DNA of 64,000 nt from Ophiostoma sp. CBS 140.51. Lineage: Eukaryota > Ascomycota > Sordariomycetes > Ophiostomatales > Ophiostomataceae. The notes under the pieces were generated by a model. That model saw only the letters and a list, made by a program, of their open reading frames with translations. It had not been told where the DNA came from and ran no database searches. The stretch is taken from assembly GCA_029298735.1 (NCBI GenBank), contig JANSLP010000138.1:1-64000 (forward strand), written 5' to 3'. The position numbers and the translations under genes are program-made. This document shows, one piece after another, positions 49,569 through 60,672 of the stretch (its first letter is position 1; each line of letters opens with the position of its first letter).

Positions 49569-49774
49569 TGTGATGGTAGAATATGAGGAATGGGCGTGGT
49601 AGAGTCGAATTGGTTGTTGGAAGATTTTGGTGACCGTCTGATACCGACCAAACATTTGCAGAAAAAAATTATCTACGGAGCACGGCAGTAGCACATCGCG
49701 AGGCGATTTGGCGTGACGGTTCACTGGTGCCGGTTACAGGAGCCGGTTTACAGGCGCCGGTGCTCCAAAAGACT

Positions 49775-49781
49775 TGAGTCA
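49775..49781. promoter_or_regulatory. GCN4/CPC1-type site upstream of LYS9
   Basis: TGAGTCA, the bZIP consensus TGASTCA of general amino-acid control, sits about 207 bp before the LYS9 start. Lysine genes are known targets of Gcn4/CPC-1, so the site fits its neighbour. A single heptamer can also occur by chance. Confidence 0.55.
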
Positions 49782-49878
49782 TTGGAGGGGCGAGGGGTAC
49801 AGTGCTGTTGGTGGGGAAGGTGGCGGCCGACAAACGGACCGCTAAGATAGCAAGATGACTAACAAAAGACGTGACGGA

Positions 49879-49886
49879 TCACGTGA
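49879..49886. promoter_or_regulatory. Palindromic E-box TCACGTGA
   Basis: An 8-bp palindrome with CACGTG core, about 310 bp upstream of LYS9. bHLH factors (Cbf1/Pho4 types) bind this motif. It is the only support for a regulatory role here. Confidence 0.35.
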
Positions 49887-52369
49887 AATGGTGAGTGCAG
49901 TTTTTGGTGTGCTCGCCCAAGGGCCATTCACGCTGGAATGTGTAATATGGCCATCGTGCCTGCCAAACTTAAGCCGCTTCCGGGGCCGCTATGTTCGGCT
50001 AGCGAAGGCTGTCTGAAGCAGGCGCTGATGCCCATTCTGACAATGGATTCACTGAACGCAGAGACAGTCGAATTTGCGAGTGTTGAGATACAGATCGAGG
50101 TGAAGTAAACAGAGAATAGATTCACGGACTCACTTTACAAAGGCGAGAAACATTCAATTCATCAAGAAGATTCGATCCAACCTCAAAGACCCTATCCTGG
50201 TCCTGGATCCTGAGGCAGTCACGAGACCCCCAACAGAATCAGTGGCGGCCAAGTCAACCGAAACAAGGCTGGCCTGGGCCTTCCTGTCCTGGATACAATG
50301 CGCAGGCAGCATGCTGATGCGTCCCTGCCTCTTGCCTCTTCTGGTGGCGCCCTGGCGCACTCTTTCCCTTCCGAGCCTGCGAGCCTTCTTTGTCCCTCCT
50401 GTCGTGTGCCTTGGTTTTTGCCCGCTTTCCGCTCCTTCTCCTGTCATCTCTGGTCCCGACCCACATGCCACACAACGGACGGACGCCAATGACGCCGACA
50501 ACTATCGCTCTCACGCCTTCACCAGCGTCCCTCGCTGACCCTATTTGACTTGCACATTCCAGCGGTGTTATCTCCTCGTATCACCTTGTCTCCACCATTT
50601 TACACTTTAACGTGCATGTGGGCGCCTTTGTGAGCGGGGGAAGCTCCCGAGTTTGCCCACAGCAGGCAGGGGATGTTGTTCTGGCCCCAGGGCCCCTTGC
50701 TGTGACTGGTCGCTCTTTCCTCTTTGCAAATAGAGCTGTTTGTCTGTGTCAGGGGAGTTAAGTGAGCAGTCGCATGGCATGTCTATCAGTCCCTCTTTCC
50801 GTATCTGTATTTCACTTGTATCTGGGTACCTGGGTACGTATCTGGGGTGCTTTATCTGCAATCAGTGCGAGAGTGCGTGCCTTCCGTTCATTGGCAAGAT
50901 TGCGGCGGACAGACGACGGGCTTGGTGACAGTGCCTATCATCCCGATAACTATGTCCTCGCGTCCGTCGAATCGGTCCTGATGCGAGAACAGACGAGTAA
51001 TTACACCCAGTATCTTGCAATACATTACACACTGTTGACTCGTACAAACTACACTCACCAACGGAGTAACACGTCCGCCAGTGACGCCCTCGGTGTCGCT
51101 GTGACGCGCAGCTTCCTTCGAGCTCCCAAGGCGGCAGCTACGAACAGGGGGAGGTCATGTGCCATGTGAGGCCAGCGAGCTTCCTGTCGTGAATGGCACT
51201 GTATGGAGCAGCGCCAGCCCTGAGCCAGACGGCGCAGCACGCCCTATCAACCTAGCCGGGGGGATCAGCCTGGGGGAAAGAGCGACCCTCTTGTGTCTCA
51301 TCCGCAACTGTGGACCCAGATGCCCCATAAATTGCCCAGTGCAGAGAGCTCAGCAGGGCGGTCTTAGCGACAGGAAGCACTGTAATTCTGCCCGGAGAAG
51401 ACGTCATCCAGACGGCCACCAGAGGGCAGCTATCTCGTTGGGAAGTCAATGCCCGTTCACATCAACGGTATGGATGCCATCGTAGAGAGCAGATGCACAA
51501 AATCCCCAATATCCGGTCGTCTTCTCGACAATCGTTGCGCATCTGTTGACACGGTCCTTTTTGCGCCCTTGCCAGCTCCTGCCCGTATCGTACAGTAGGA
51601 GGAAAGAGAGAGACAGAGTGTGGCCGCCACCCACTTGGCTGATGTGCACTGCGCTACAAACACCAGACACAAAGGGGAAGCTGTGACCCAGCGCACCGTG
51701 CGAATCCCTTATCGCATTGCCGAGGAAACCCTCCGCCTCCTCGTTTCAGTCAGCCTATTGGCCAGGACCACGAGCTAGTCCTCTTTCGGCCAATCAGCCA
51801 CCTTCTGACCAGAACCCGGCCCCCCAAATGCCCCCCCAGTCCTGCGTCACGCTGATGGATGAGGCAACAGCGGCCGCCGAATGCGCAACAGGTTCTTGTG
51901 CCGCTGTATTCGGAATCAAAGGTGCAAGCACACCTCTGTGTTCCACCCGCACGTAATACCTGCTCGTTCGCTAGCGGTTACTCACTCGCCTCTGGCAGTC
52001 GTTGCTGTCCTGCCATCCTCCCCCATCCACCACCTCCTCTTTCCCTCTCACGCACCTGCCGCTGTTTCCTTTATCTACGCCACTCCGACGCTCTCCTCCT
52101 CCTTCCCCATCTTCTCTTTCCCTCCTCTTCCTCTCTTCTCTCTTCTTCTTTCTTCCTTTTCCTCTTCATCCCCCATCATCACCATCAACTCCCGTATTCT
52201 TTTCGGGGTTCATCACAACTCGTCGTTTTTCCTGTTGTTTCGTGTTTCGTTTTCTCCGCCCTGTTCACCTGTTTCTCGCTCTCTCTCTGCGAGGTGAACG
52301 GAATCCCGACATCGCTCTCTGACTCTCTCTATATCTCTTTTCCTCCGTTTCATTCCACATTCCATCATC

Positions 52370-54247
52370 ATGAAGGGCTTGATTGCTCTCTCTCTGGTGG
52401 CGGTCGCTTCTGCGGCGCCTGCTTTCAACACGGAGACCATCCACGGCGATGCCGCTCCCATTCTGTCGTCCGCGAACGCTGAGGAGGTGCCTGGCGCATA
52501 CATCATCAAGTTCAAGGACCACGTCGACGAGAAGGCGGCTGAGGACCACCACTCGTGGGTCAAGAACATCCATGACACCTGGGTGAAGACCTTCCCCGAG
52601 AACAAGGACGAGCGTATTCTGGAGCTGCGCAAGCGCGGCTTCGGCCTGTCGCTGGCCGACGAGGTCTTCAAGGGCCTCAAGCACACCTACAAGATCGGCA
52701 ACGGTTTTGTCGGCTACGCTGGCCACTTTGATGACTCTGTCATCGAGCAGGTCCGCCGGCATCCTGACGTGAGTATTTCCCCCATTTCCATCATTTCCAT
52801 CGATAAAGCTGCAGCTTGCCGCTTATCTGGCATGCGCGGCCTCCTCACTTCGCCCCAGGCGCCTTATCGCCGAAGGCAGCTGCTGATCACGCGATCCTCC
52901 TCTTGCACTGTACTAGGCTACAGAATGCACTGTACTCACTTACACACAATCATGGACTATGAACACACTCGCTAACATGCATTCCCTTTCCAGGTTGAGT
53001 ACATCCACCGGGACACTGTCGTCCACACGATGAAGTACCAGGAGATCGAGGTCACAAAGTCCTGTTCACCCGAGACCGAGAAGGGCGCCCCCTGGGGTCT
53101 GGCCCGTGTCTCCCACCGCAAGTCGCTGAACTTCGGTACCTTCAACAAGTACCTGTACGCCGAGGAGGGTGGTGAGGGTGTTGATGCCTACGTTATTGAC
53201 ACTGGCACCAACGTCAACCACGTCGACTTCGACGGCCGTGCCCACTGGGGCAAGACCATCCCTCAGGGGGATGAGGATGTCGACGGCAACGGCCACGGTA
53301 CTCACTGCTCTGGTACCATTGCCGGCAAGAAGTACGGTGTCGCCAAGAAGGCCAATGTTTACGCCGTCAAGGTGCTCAAGTCTAACGGCTCTGGCACCAT
53401 GTCCGACGTTATTGCCGGCGTCGAGTTCGCTGCTCAGCGCCACATTGAGCAGGTTGCTGCTGCCAAGAAGGGCAAGCGCAAGGGCTTCAAGGGCTCTGTC
53501 GCCAACATGTCTCTGGGCGGTGGCAAGACCACTCCTCTTGATGCTGCTGTTAACGCCGCCGTCAACGCTGGTCTGCACTTTGCTGTTGCTGCCGGCAACG
53601 ACAACGCCGATGCCTGCAACTACTCCCCGGCTGCTGCTGCCAACGCCGTCACCGTCGGTGCCTCGGCCATTGATGACAGTCGTGCCTACTTCTCCAACTA
53701 CGGCAAGTGCACTGATGTCTTCGCCCCTGGTCTGAACATCCAATCCACCTGGATCGGCAGCAACACTGCTATCAACACCATCTCGGGTACCTCCATGGCC
53801 TCGCCCCACGTCTGCGGCCTCCTGGCCTACTACCTGTCTCTGCAGCCCGATACCGACTCCGAGTACTCGGTTGCTCCCATCACCCCCGCCAAGCTCAAGT
53901 CTAACCTGCTTGCTGTCTCGACTGTCGGCACCCTGACTGACATCCCCGCTGACACCCCCAACCTGCTGATCTGGAACGGTGGCGGATGCTCGAACTACAC
54001 TGCCATTGTCGAGGAGGGTGCTTACGATGCTGCCGCCGACAAGGTCGCTGAGAAGTCTGCCACTGATGTCGTCCTTGACTCCGTCACCGAGCTTGAGAAG
54101 GCCATTGAGGCTGACTTCGAGGTCGTCTCCGGCAAGGTTGTCGGCGGTGCCTCGGCTTTCGGCCGCAAGGCCCACAAGTTCTCGGAGAAGATCCACGAGC
54201 TTGTTGACGAGGAGCTGAAGGAGTTCTTCGAGGAGCTGAAGCTGTAA
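52370..54247 (+). CDS. Vacuolar subtilisin-like serine protease (proteinase B / PepC type)
   Basis: Exons are 52370-52768 and 52994-54247, 550 residues. The 225-nt intron has GTGAGT, a CTAAC at about 52972 and TTTCCAG, phase 0, joining ...VIEQVRRHPD to VEYIHRDTVVH. The N-terminal signal is MKGLIALSLVAVASAAPA. An inhibitor I9 propeptide follows (GAYIIKFKDHVDEKAAEDHHSWV, about residues 40-140), then the S8 domain with the catalytic triad Asp in VIDTGTNVNHVDF (about 202), His in GHGTHCSGT (about 233) and Ser in GTSMASPHVCG (about 399). A charged C-terminal extension ends DEELKEFFEELKL. The architecture matches cerevisin-type proteases, which mature in the vacuole and serve bulk protein turnover. 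Fungal members are known aeroallergens. The I9 domain and C-terminal tail are probably removed on activation. Confidence 0.93.
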
Positions 54248-55093
54248 ATTACCCTCACGGTTTTCTATAGCTGACAGTTTCTTGTTGAGTATGTCATGGG
54301 CATGATGGCGGCCTGGTGATACTGGCACGCCACATCTTTTGCCATACATGTTTCTTATGTCCATTTCCTTTATTCACGTTTTTGTAGTAGTCTGGGACTT
54401 TGTATTTTGTATTTGGCTTCACCGTTAACTTTACGCTGTGTTATCTCTTTTTTGACCTTTTTTCCTGGTTTCACAATCAACTCATTATTTCTCCGCTTTT
54501 CTTTCTTTCCTCAACATGACATACATATGCATATACTACAAGGCAGGCTTGTTTCTCCTATTCAGGGTTTTCATTCTGTACACCGTACCGTAGGAATTTA
54601 TTTCTTGAAAAACGCGCTACCAAAATCTTGCTCAATGCCGTGCTTCGTGATAGTGACTCTTGTAAATGGTGCCGGCCGCACCTTCCTTTTATGCCATTGG
54701 ACGACAGCATCTTGCCTTTTTGGGTGTAAGCCACGCGATTGCATCGTTCCTTCCACATTCGTCCGATGTCTGCCCAGTACCCTCCTTCCGCCATGTGTTC
54801 CCCGGACTGGCTCCATTGGCCTATCTTTCTTTGGCCATGTGCCCCCTTTTTGCGCACCTTGGCTTCTTTGTTTACTTTCACTTCCAACGACCGTCTGCGA
54901 TCATTATCACCACAGATCCCATCTATCCATACGCCATTGTTCATTGACATCAGCATCGCATTCTTTTTCGTTTCTCTTTTACTTTCTTTTTACCACCGAG
55001 CCTTTATTTCTGTGTCTTAGCACTCATCTTACACTCCAGCAAGTTAATAACAAGTCTACATCATACATCTCGAAGACCAGCATCAAATTCATC
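54248..55093 (+). other. Spacer and leader of the Ser-rich gene
   Basis: Holds the 3' UTR of the protease and the promoter/5' UTR of the next gene. The reading frame of that gene is open upstream to 54407, but the peptide there is Phe/Ser/Leu-rich and pyrimidine-driven, and no ATG in it precedes ordered sequence, so it is treated as untranslated. Confidence 0.5.
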
Positions 55094-57385
55094 ATGCCAG
55101 GCTCCAAGGCGCCGTCCAACACGTCTGGCCATGGCCGCTTAAGTATCCGGGGCATCCATCTCCAGCATATGGATGCAGCTGATGCCACAAGGGACGCACA
55201 CATTGCTGCCAGCAAGGCTTTTGTCCACAATCAAGAAAAGAGCGGTCCCGAGGCACCACAGACTTTGTTTCCCGACCCATATATCAACACCGTTCCACGG
55301 ATTACACAGTATGGCGAAACTGAGAGCAATGTCCGCCCATCAGCTTCACGTTCGAGCGGCCAACCGCAGAGCGGCAGTGTTCGGTTTGTCCAAAATGGTG
55401 GCCAGACAATTAGCTCCGCACGGCTTGAGGCAACCCGAGCCAATGCGCCGTGGACACCATTGGCCTACCAGACACCAGTCAGAAATGCGGCATCATTCGA
55501 TGTCCACGCTTCGGCACGGCGAGCTGCGATCAGCGAGAGCAACTACTCCCAGTATACGACTTCTTTACCCAGTACTCCTATGCTCAAGGGAAACATCAAC
55601 AAAACTTGGTCGTCCTCACAGGTCCGCAACAAGGAGAACTATGGAGATGCGGCAGCAAGCACAGCCATGACAAGAAACACCATCCACGTCAGCACAGCAC
55701 CGCGCCGCACCATCATGAGCCAAAGACACTGGTCACGCCCACAGTCAAGGGGCAGTATGCGTAACAAGACTGTCACAGCACCTACTTTCGCAAACAAATC
55801 TCTGCGAGCAGTCACGGATGGCACCAATCCCACAACCCCTTCTCATGGCCAGCCAGCATACTTTCGGGGTGCAGTTACCAACGCAGACCCTGCCTACGAG
55901 TACAAGCAATTTGTACCTGGTGTATACGGTGCAACTCAAAGGCAACCTCTACTGGCAATACCTTCACTCCAAAACGCCTATAACAGTGGATGTCGCCAGA
56001 CAGAAGCAGGTTACCTTCCTCCGAGGCCCATGGCAGACTTGACCGTGGGCATAGCAGGCGTCCCGCCACCATGTCCAACGACATCAAAAAGCTTCCTGCG
56101 GCCACACAAGAAGCGCAACTATTCCTTCTCAAGCAATGATGATGACAGGTTCACGGTTGCCCCTTCTAATATGGAACCTACCACTCACAAACGCCTCACC
56201 CTGCGATCACCACGAAATGACGACAAGGGCATGCGCAAGTCGCTCCGGAAAAATCAGCCCCAGACACCTCGACCAAGCATCCTACCTGAGCGGCAAGTAC
56301 AAGATACGAATATTCCTGACGGAGAAGATGTTGTTGGGAACGAGATCAGTAGCACTGGAAGTCTACGCAGAACAGCGAGCAGAGTATCCAAGAGAGTTAA
56401 GATGAGACTGAGAAGCTTTTGGAGTTACGGCAAGAGCGATTCTAGCTCAGAGCAGGTGCCCGAGCAGCACATTGAAGCCCCCATACAGCACGGTGGACTT
56501 TTCAGCGGGCAAGAGTTCATGTCAGAACGTGAAAGGCGCTTGTCCATTTCGAATGGCTTACATACTAGCTCCGAGTACAACGACACCGGAACGATTGTTC
56601 ACGCATACGAGACCGGGCAGGCCGTGCCGAGTGAAGTCAGTGAGGAGACGTCCCGGTTCACGAGCTGGTCCAGCTCGGTGCGGCAGGCATCTTCCACAGC
56701 GAGCAATTGGCAACAGGCAAGCGAGTTTCCGTCACAGCCACTGCCTGTCATCTCCGAGAACAATGGCCAGCCTGAGATCTCGACACCAATAGCACCTCCT
56801 CAGGCCGAACCGCACAACACAAGCGTCGACGCACGCCGCTTATCACAGGTCCAGACCCAAAGTCCTCCACGGAAACTGGCTGACAGGGATGCTGAGCTGC
56901 TGGCGTCTGGAATTCGTATGCGGCGTGCCGCACAGGTTTCTTCCAGCTCGTCTTCGTCTTCCTCCTCCTCCTCGCCTTCGCTCGCTAGCAGTGGCCGTGG
57001 AGGCACTCCCGGACCAGCAATTGCACCAGACGCTCTCCGCCGCCTACAGGAGCTGAGCCTGAACCTGCAGAAAGTGTGCCAGGAGGAGAGAAAAGAGGAC
57101 GCTACAAAAGTACAGACAACATACGACGACCCGTTTTATGACGGAGACAAAAAGGGACATGCGATGTTTGCATTTCAGTCGGGCCCAGCAACCCCGGCTG
57201 ACCCAAGCCTCCCAGACATCCCCATCCTGCCCCCAGTAAACAGTGGTCAGGCTGTTGCATCGCCGCAGTACTTTTTCCGTGGTAAGAGCCCTTTTCGACG
57301 TGCTCTACGGGAGACTATGAAAATGTTTGAAGGGGAGACATCGGCTTTTCGAGCCCAGCACCAAGATCAGGTCGATGGCGGCTAG
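55094..57385 (+). CDS. Ser-rich basic protein of unknown function; frame continues past two UAG codons to 57763
   Basis: From the ATG at 55094 (MPGSKAPSNTSGHGRLSIRG) the frame encodes 763 residues to a TAG at 57383. The protein is largely disordered, rich in Ser, Arg, Gln and Pro. It has a basic segment near residue 430 (TGSLRRTASRVSKRVKMRLR), an EQHIEAP motif after it, a 13-Ser run near 620, a helical stretch (ALRRLQELSLNLQKVCQEER), and SPFRRALRETMKMFEGET near the end. After the TAG the same frame goes on with protein-like sequence (RQARIREIDDDAPLLQSDG), meets a second TAG at 57497, continues (RPVQLERLHRDTVVSPEQL) and stops at TAG 57761-57763. I associate this C-terminal wording with uncharacterised Sordariomycete proteins, from memory only. 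The end may be decayed, spliced or recoded. No signal peptide or membrane segment was seen. Confidence 0.75.
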   Translation: MPGSKAPSNTSGHGRLSIRGIHLQHMDAADATRDAHIAASKAFVHNQEKSGPEAPQTLFPDPYINTVPRITQYGETESNVRPSASRSSGQPQSGSVRFVQNGGQTISSARLEATRANAPWTPLAYQTPVRNAASFDVHASARRAAISESNYSQYTTSLPSTPMLKGNINKTWSSSQVRNKENYGDAAASTAMTRNTIHVSTAPRRTIMSQRHWSRPQSRGSMRNKTVTAPTFANKSLRAVTDGTNPTTPSHGQPAYFRGAVTNADPAYEYKQFVPGVYGATQRQPLLAIPSLQNAYNSGCRQTEAGYLPPRPMADLTVGIAGVPPPCPTTSKSFLRPHKKRNYSFSSNDDDRFTVAPSNMEPTTHKRLTLRSPRNDDKGMRKSLRKNQPQTPRPSILPERQVQDTNIPDGEDVVGNEISSTGSLRRTASRVSKRVKMRLRSFWSYGKSDSSSEQVPEQHIEAPIQHGGLFSGQEFMSERERRLSISNGLHTSSEYNDTGTIVHAYETGQAVPSEVSEETSRFTSWSSSVRQASSTASNWQQASEFPSQPLPVISENNGQPEISTPIAPPQAEPHNTSVDARRLSQVQTQSPPRKLADRDAELLASGIRMRRAAQVSSSSSSSSSSSSPSLASSGRGGTPGPAIAPDALRRLQELSLNLQKVCQEERKEDATKVQTTYDDPFYDGDKKGHAMFAFQSGPATPADPSLPDIPILPPVNSGQAVASPQYFFRGKSPFRRALRETMKMFEGETSAFRAQHQDQVDGG

Positions 57386-57763
57386 GGAAGCCCGGCTAGT
57401 GCAAACAATCTCCGGCAAGCGAGAATTAGGGAGATTGACGACGATGCACCGCTCCTCCAGTCTGACGGCGCAGGACAGTGGTCTCGAGTGCAAGCCTAGC
57501 AGGCCAGCTTGATTCATGACAGCTCGACAAAGTCGGACAGTGCCAACTCCCCACGAGGTAAAGACAAAGAGTCTCTTGGCCAAGAGCCTTCTCCAGCAAA
57601 CGCGAATCCCGATCTTCGCGCCATGGTCTCGCAGGGCCTTTGTGCATCAACGACGAGCTTAGGTGACCCCACAAGGAAAAGTCCAGTCGTTCTTGCTCGA
57701 CCAGTACAACTCGAGCGTCTTCACCGAGATACCGTCGTGTCACCTGAGCAGCTGAGGGTGTAG
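57386..57763 (+). other. In-frame downstream extension with UAG at 57497
   Basis: This 378-bp stretch has the same reading frame, codon style and amino-acid character as the gene ending at 57385. It is interrupted once by TAG at 57497 and closes with TAG at 57761. An intron hiding both stops would need the weak donor GTCGAT at 57371 with CAG at 57502, and would remove the most conserved-looking part. Confidence 0.5.
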
Positions 57764-60672
57764 ATCAACCGAAGCGTCGACATGGAAGACACGGGCAGCC
57801 CATGGTCAAGGTCTGCGCCGGGCCACACGCGAGAGCCAGCCGAGAATGCCGAGCATGATGACAGCATAGTTTAAGAAAGGTTGCAGGTGGACGTTAGCGT
57901 TCGAGTTTGGACTTTAGACAGAATAGAATAGCTGCCCGGGTATTACTTCTAAAAAGCGACTCTTTCTTTCCGAGGAAGAATCTTTAAGTAGCGGCGGTTT
58001 TACAGAGTTGATGATAGCAAGTCAAAATTAAAGAAAATCAAATTTGTATCTTTGTAGCCTGTAAGAGCTGCGGAAGTCGTAGGAAAGTTTAGAGGCGGAC
58101 AGTCCCGATCATTGGGGGTAGTCAAGATCGCTTGTTAGCTGTTAGTGCACCCATTTAAAGTGACATTCTAGCATTTTACATAACAGCCAAATACGTCACC
58201 AGCTGGTCCCACGTTTCCATAATTTAGTAGCTTGGCCGAGAAATATGGAAACACACGTCGACGACACGTTTTTGGCACGACCAATTTATGTCCCGTAAAA
58301 CTTGCATCAACTCGACACAGCTGCATAGTAAAAGGGCGATTCTTGTGATCAAACTGAATATTGGGCCCTGAATATTTACACGACAAGAATACATGTCAAG
58401 ATGCGTCGCTTCAAGGCACAAAAGCAATATCAAGTAATCTTACAGTTGCACTACGACGTAAAATATGGATACACGTCCCACGCGCAAGGTGCAAGGTGGC
58501 AATGGGGAGGTCGTCAGAAACAAACATCCTTGCAGCGTGTCGTTTTGTCGTCCCACAGGCTGGTCATAAGGCTGAAATGGGACGGGAAGAGGAGAGGCGG
58601 CAGAAGGGTCATACCGACTATTTTGTTGTCTACCTGGGTGTTTGGGTGTGTATGTGTTAAAGCTTTTGCGACTTTCTGTTCCTCAACTTCCCCAACAGTT
58701 TCTGTTATTTCTCTCCCATGATAGGCTGTCAGGTGCGCCATACAAAAGAAAGGGAAGGCTGTTGACGTGTTGCTGATTCCTTCGGGAGCATGTTTGAAAG
58801 AGAATGTGAGACAGCTTTTCCACTTCCATCTTTTATTGCCCGGCACTTCTAGCTGTTCCTCGTGGCGTTTCTTTGAATAGACGGGCAAGTCATCAAACAC
58901 CCCCAACAAAAACGAAAGAGAAGCTGTACAAGGCTCACCCTTTTGCAGGTTTCGCAAGCTGCAACTGCAGGTAAGATGTGTGTACATCTTGCGCTTTAGG
59001 CTGATAGAAAGGTAGATCGATCGTGAGAAGCAGTGAGCGAACGCAGTATCGCAGGTCGCCAAGTTGTCTCTCTTGTCCTCCATGCCAGTTGAGGCATTTC
59101 GGCTTCACATGCAGAGCATAGCAGGTAGAGACGCGGAGGCAAGTTCGTCATTGTGCGTTTTCGGGGTAAAAAAAAAACCGCTAGGTTGGCCAGCGATCGC
59201 CGTTTGGATAGAAATGGTAACTTAGGTACGTCGTAGGGAGACCTATGACGAACGGGGCGCTCTTCCCAACTTTCCGGGCCTGCCGGTTGCGCCTCTTTCC
59301 TTTTTCCCCGACTATCGTGGGAGTTCCTTCCCGTTTTTCTCCTCGTCTTGCTCTTTCCAAACTCGTCGTTTCGGAGGCAAATAGTAAATGGCCGGACGCC
59401 CTGTCGAGCTTATCATCAAGGGATGCATCCAAATAGAACAAGCCACAAGTGCCAAAAGAGCCAAAAGGGAGCCAAAAGAGCCAAAAGGGAGCCAAAAGCT
59501 GACAACGAACCGCCCGACAGGTTGCATGTTGGCTGTTTGGCTGTTTGTTTTTCAACGCCCACCCAGGTCCGCGACTCGTTAATTGGCGCTGATCTGAGGG
59601 GCTGACAGGATGTGTGGTCCGCTGGACATGCAGCCGTTGACTCTTTCCCTGCTGAAGTGGTCGCGCTAGTAGGAACGGGAAGGCGCTATCGAGCAACAGT
59701 TTGCGCCTGAACAGTTGGAAGGAACATTGCCCAGATTGGCGGGCAGGAGGGTACACGTGTACCCCCATAATAGTGTTGCAGCGACCGTATTCACTCGTAT
59801 CATTCACGCGCTCTAGGCACTCGATGCGCTATCACGACACTGTGATCCCCCCTGTAACGCTCCCTGTTTGCTCCTTCCTTCTCGTGGCCCCTGCTTCCTC
59901 CCTCGCGCGCGTTCTTGCCTTCCTCCTGCCCCCCTGCTCACTTTTTCCTTGATCTCATTTGCTTTCGCTCTCTCTCCACCCCCTTTTTCAAACAAACGAC
60001 AACTCAAGAGCTCGGCATGCGACGACAAACGAACCTCGACGCCTCACGTTGACATAATTTTCTCACTTCTCTCGCATTGCATCTTAATTTTTAATCGCAC
60101 TCGGCCCTTCGCACTGCCTCCTTTGTCCACGACAGCTCAAGGCACCAGCCGATTCCATCCGCGCCCTGGCTACAATATCGTCTCCAAACTCTCCAATTTC
60201 GCCTCGCCATCGTCTTTGTGGCCAGTTTGCTGCACCATCGACGACCTCACTTTGTGCGACCAACGACCCGACTTGGACACGTTGAGCACCGACACTCTGC
60301 GTCTGCAATTGACTGTGCCCTGCATTGTCTCCCTACGGTAGTAATCGCTGCTGTTTCAGCATTCTTGTCTTTTCGCCTTCTCGCGACATCCTTCTCGTCT
60401 CCGACTCTTGTTTTTTCTGTCCGCCATTCATCCATGAGCTCGACTCTCCGACACGATCGCCCTTGTCCCTCTCGCTCTCCTTGGACCATCGAGTCTACTG
60501 CCCGCCCTCTACGCTCTCGCTTCTCCATGACTCTGCGATAATTGAACAGAACACTTCCACGCGTTCCAGCTTCTCTGCTGCAGCGGCCGTTGCCGTGAGC
60601 TTCAACCAGACCGACCACTCACCCTAAACCTCCCTCGAAACCTTGAACGACGACTCGTTTTCCCTCTTCAAC
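57764..60672. other. Intergenic region and leader of EFR3
   Basis: 2.9 kb without a supported gene. Frames on both strands are short and featureless, including the 208-codon minus frame at 59181-59807. From about 59860 the + strand becomes C/T-rich and forms a long leader up to the EFR3 start. Confidence 0.5.
59451..59498 (+). repeat. 20-bp tandem repeat, 2.4 copies
   Basis: GCCAAAAGAGCCAAAAGGGA occurs twice exactly (59451-59470, 59471-59490), followed by eight bases of a third copy. Each 20-mer is itself built of two AGCCAAAAG-like halves. The flanks are non-coding. Confidence 0.9.

Larger units (their letters stand above)
49569..52369. other. Divergent intergenic region, LYS9 / vacuolar protease
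   Basis: 2.8 kb without a supported gene. Near LYS9 lies a short tandem of GCCGGT-TACAGG units (49729-49759). From about 51960 to 52369 the + strand is strongly C/T-rich and forms the leader of the protease gene. Short frames at 50154-51485 on both strands show no domain or signal. Confidence 0.5.

Noticed and set aside
53066..54364. 432-codon minus frame
   Set aside because: Antisense shadow of the subtilisin, whose catalytic motifs fix the + strand as coding.
54407..55093. Upstream extension of the Ser-rich gene to 992 codons
   Set aside because: Begins at a TTG, is Phe/Ser/Leu-rich and pyrimidine-driven like other leaders, and the ATG at 55094 starts the ordered composition.
57371..57502. 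Intron that would remove both UAG codons of the Ser-rich gene
   Set aside because: It keeps phase, but the donor GTCGAT is weak and the removed part looks coding. The stronger donor GTAAGA at 57282 gives a wrong phase with either nearby acceptor.
59181..59807. 208-codon minus frame
   Set aside because: Crosses the 20-bp tandem repeat and gives a composition-driven peptide without features.
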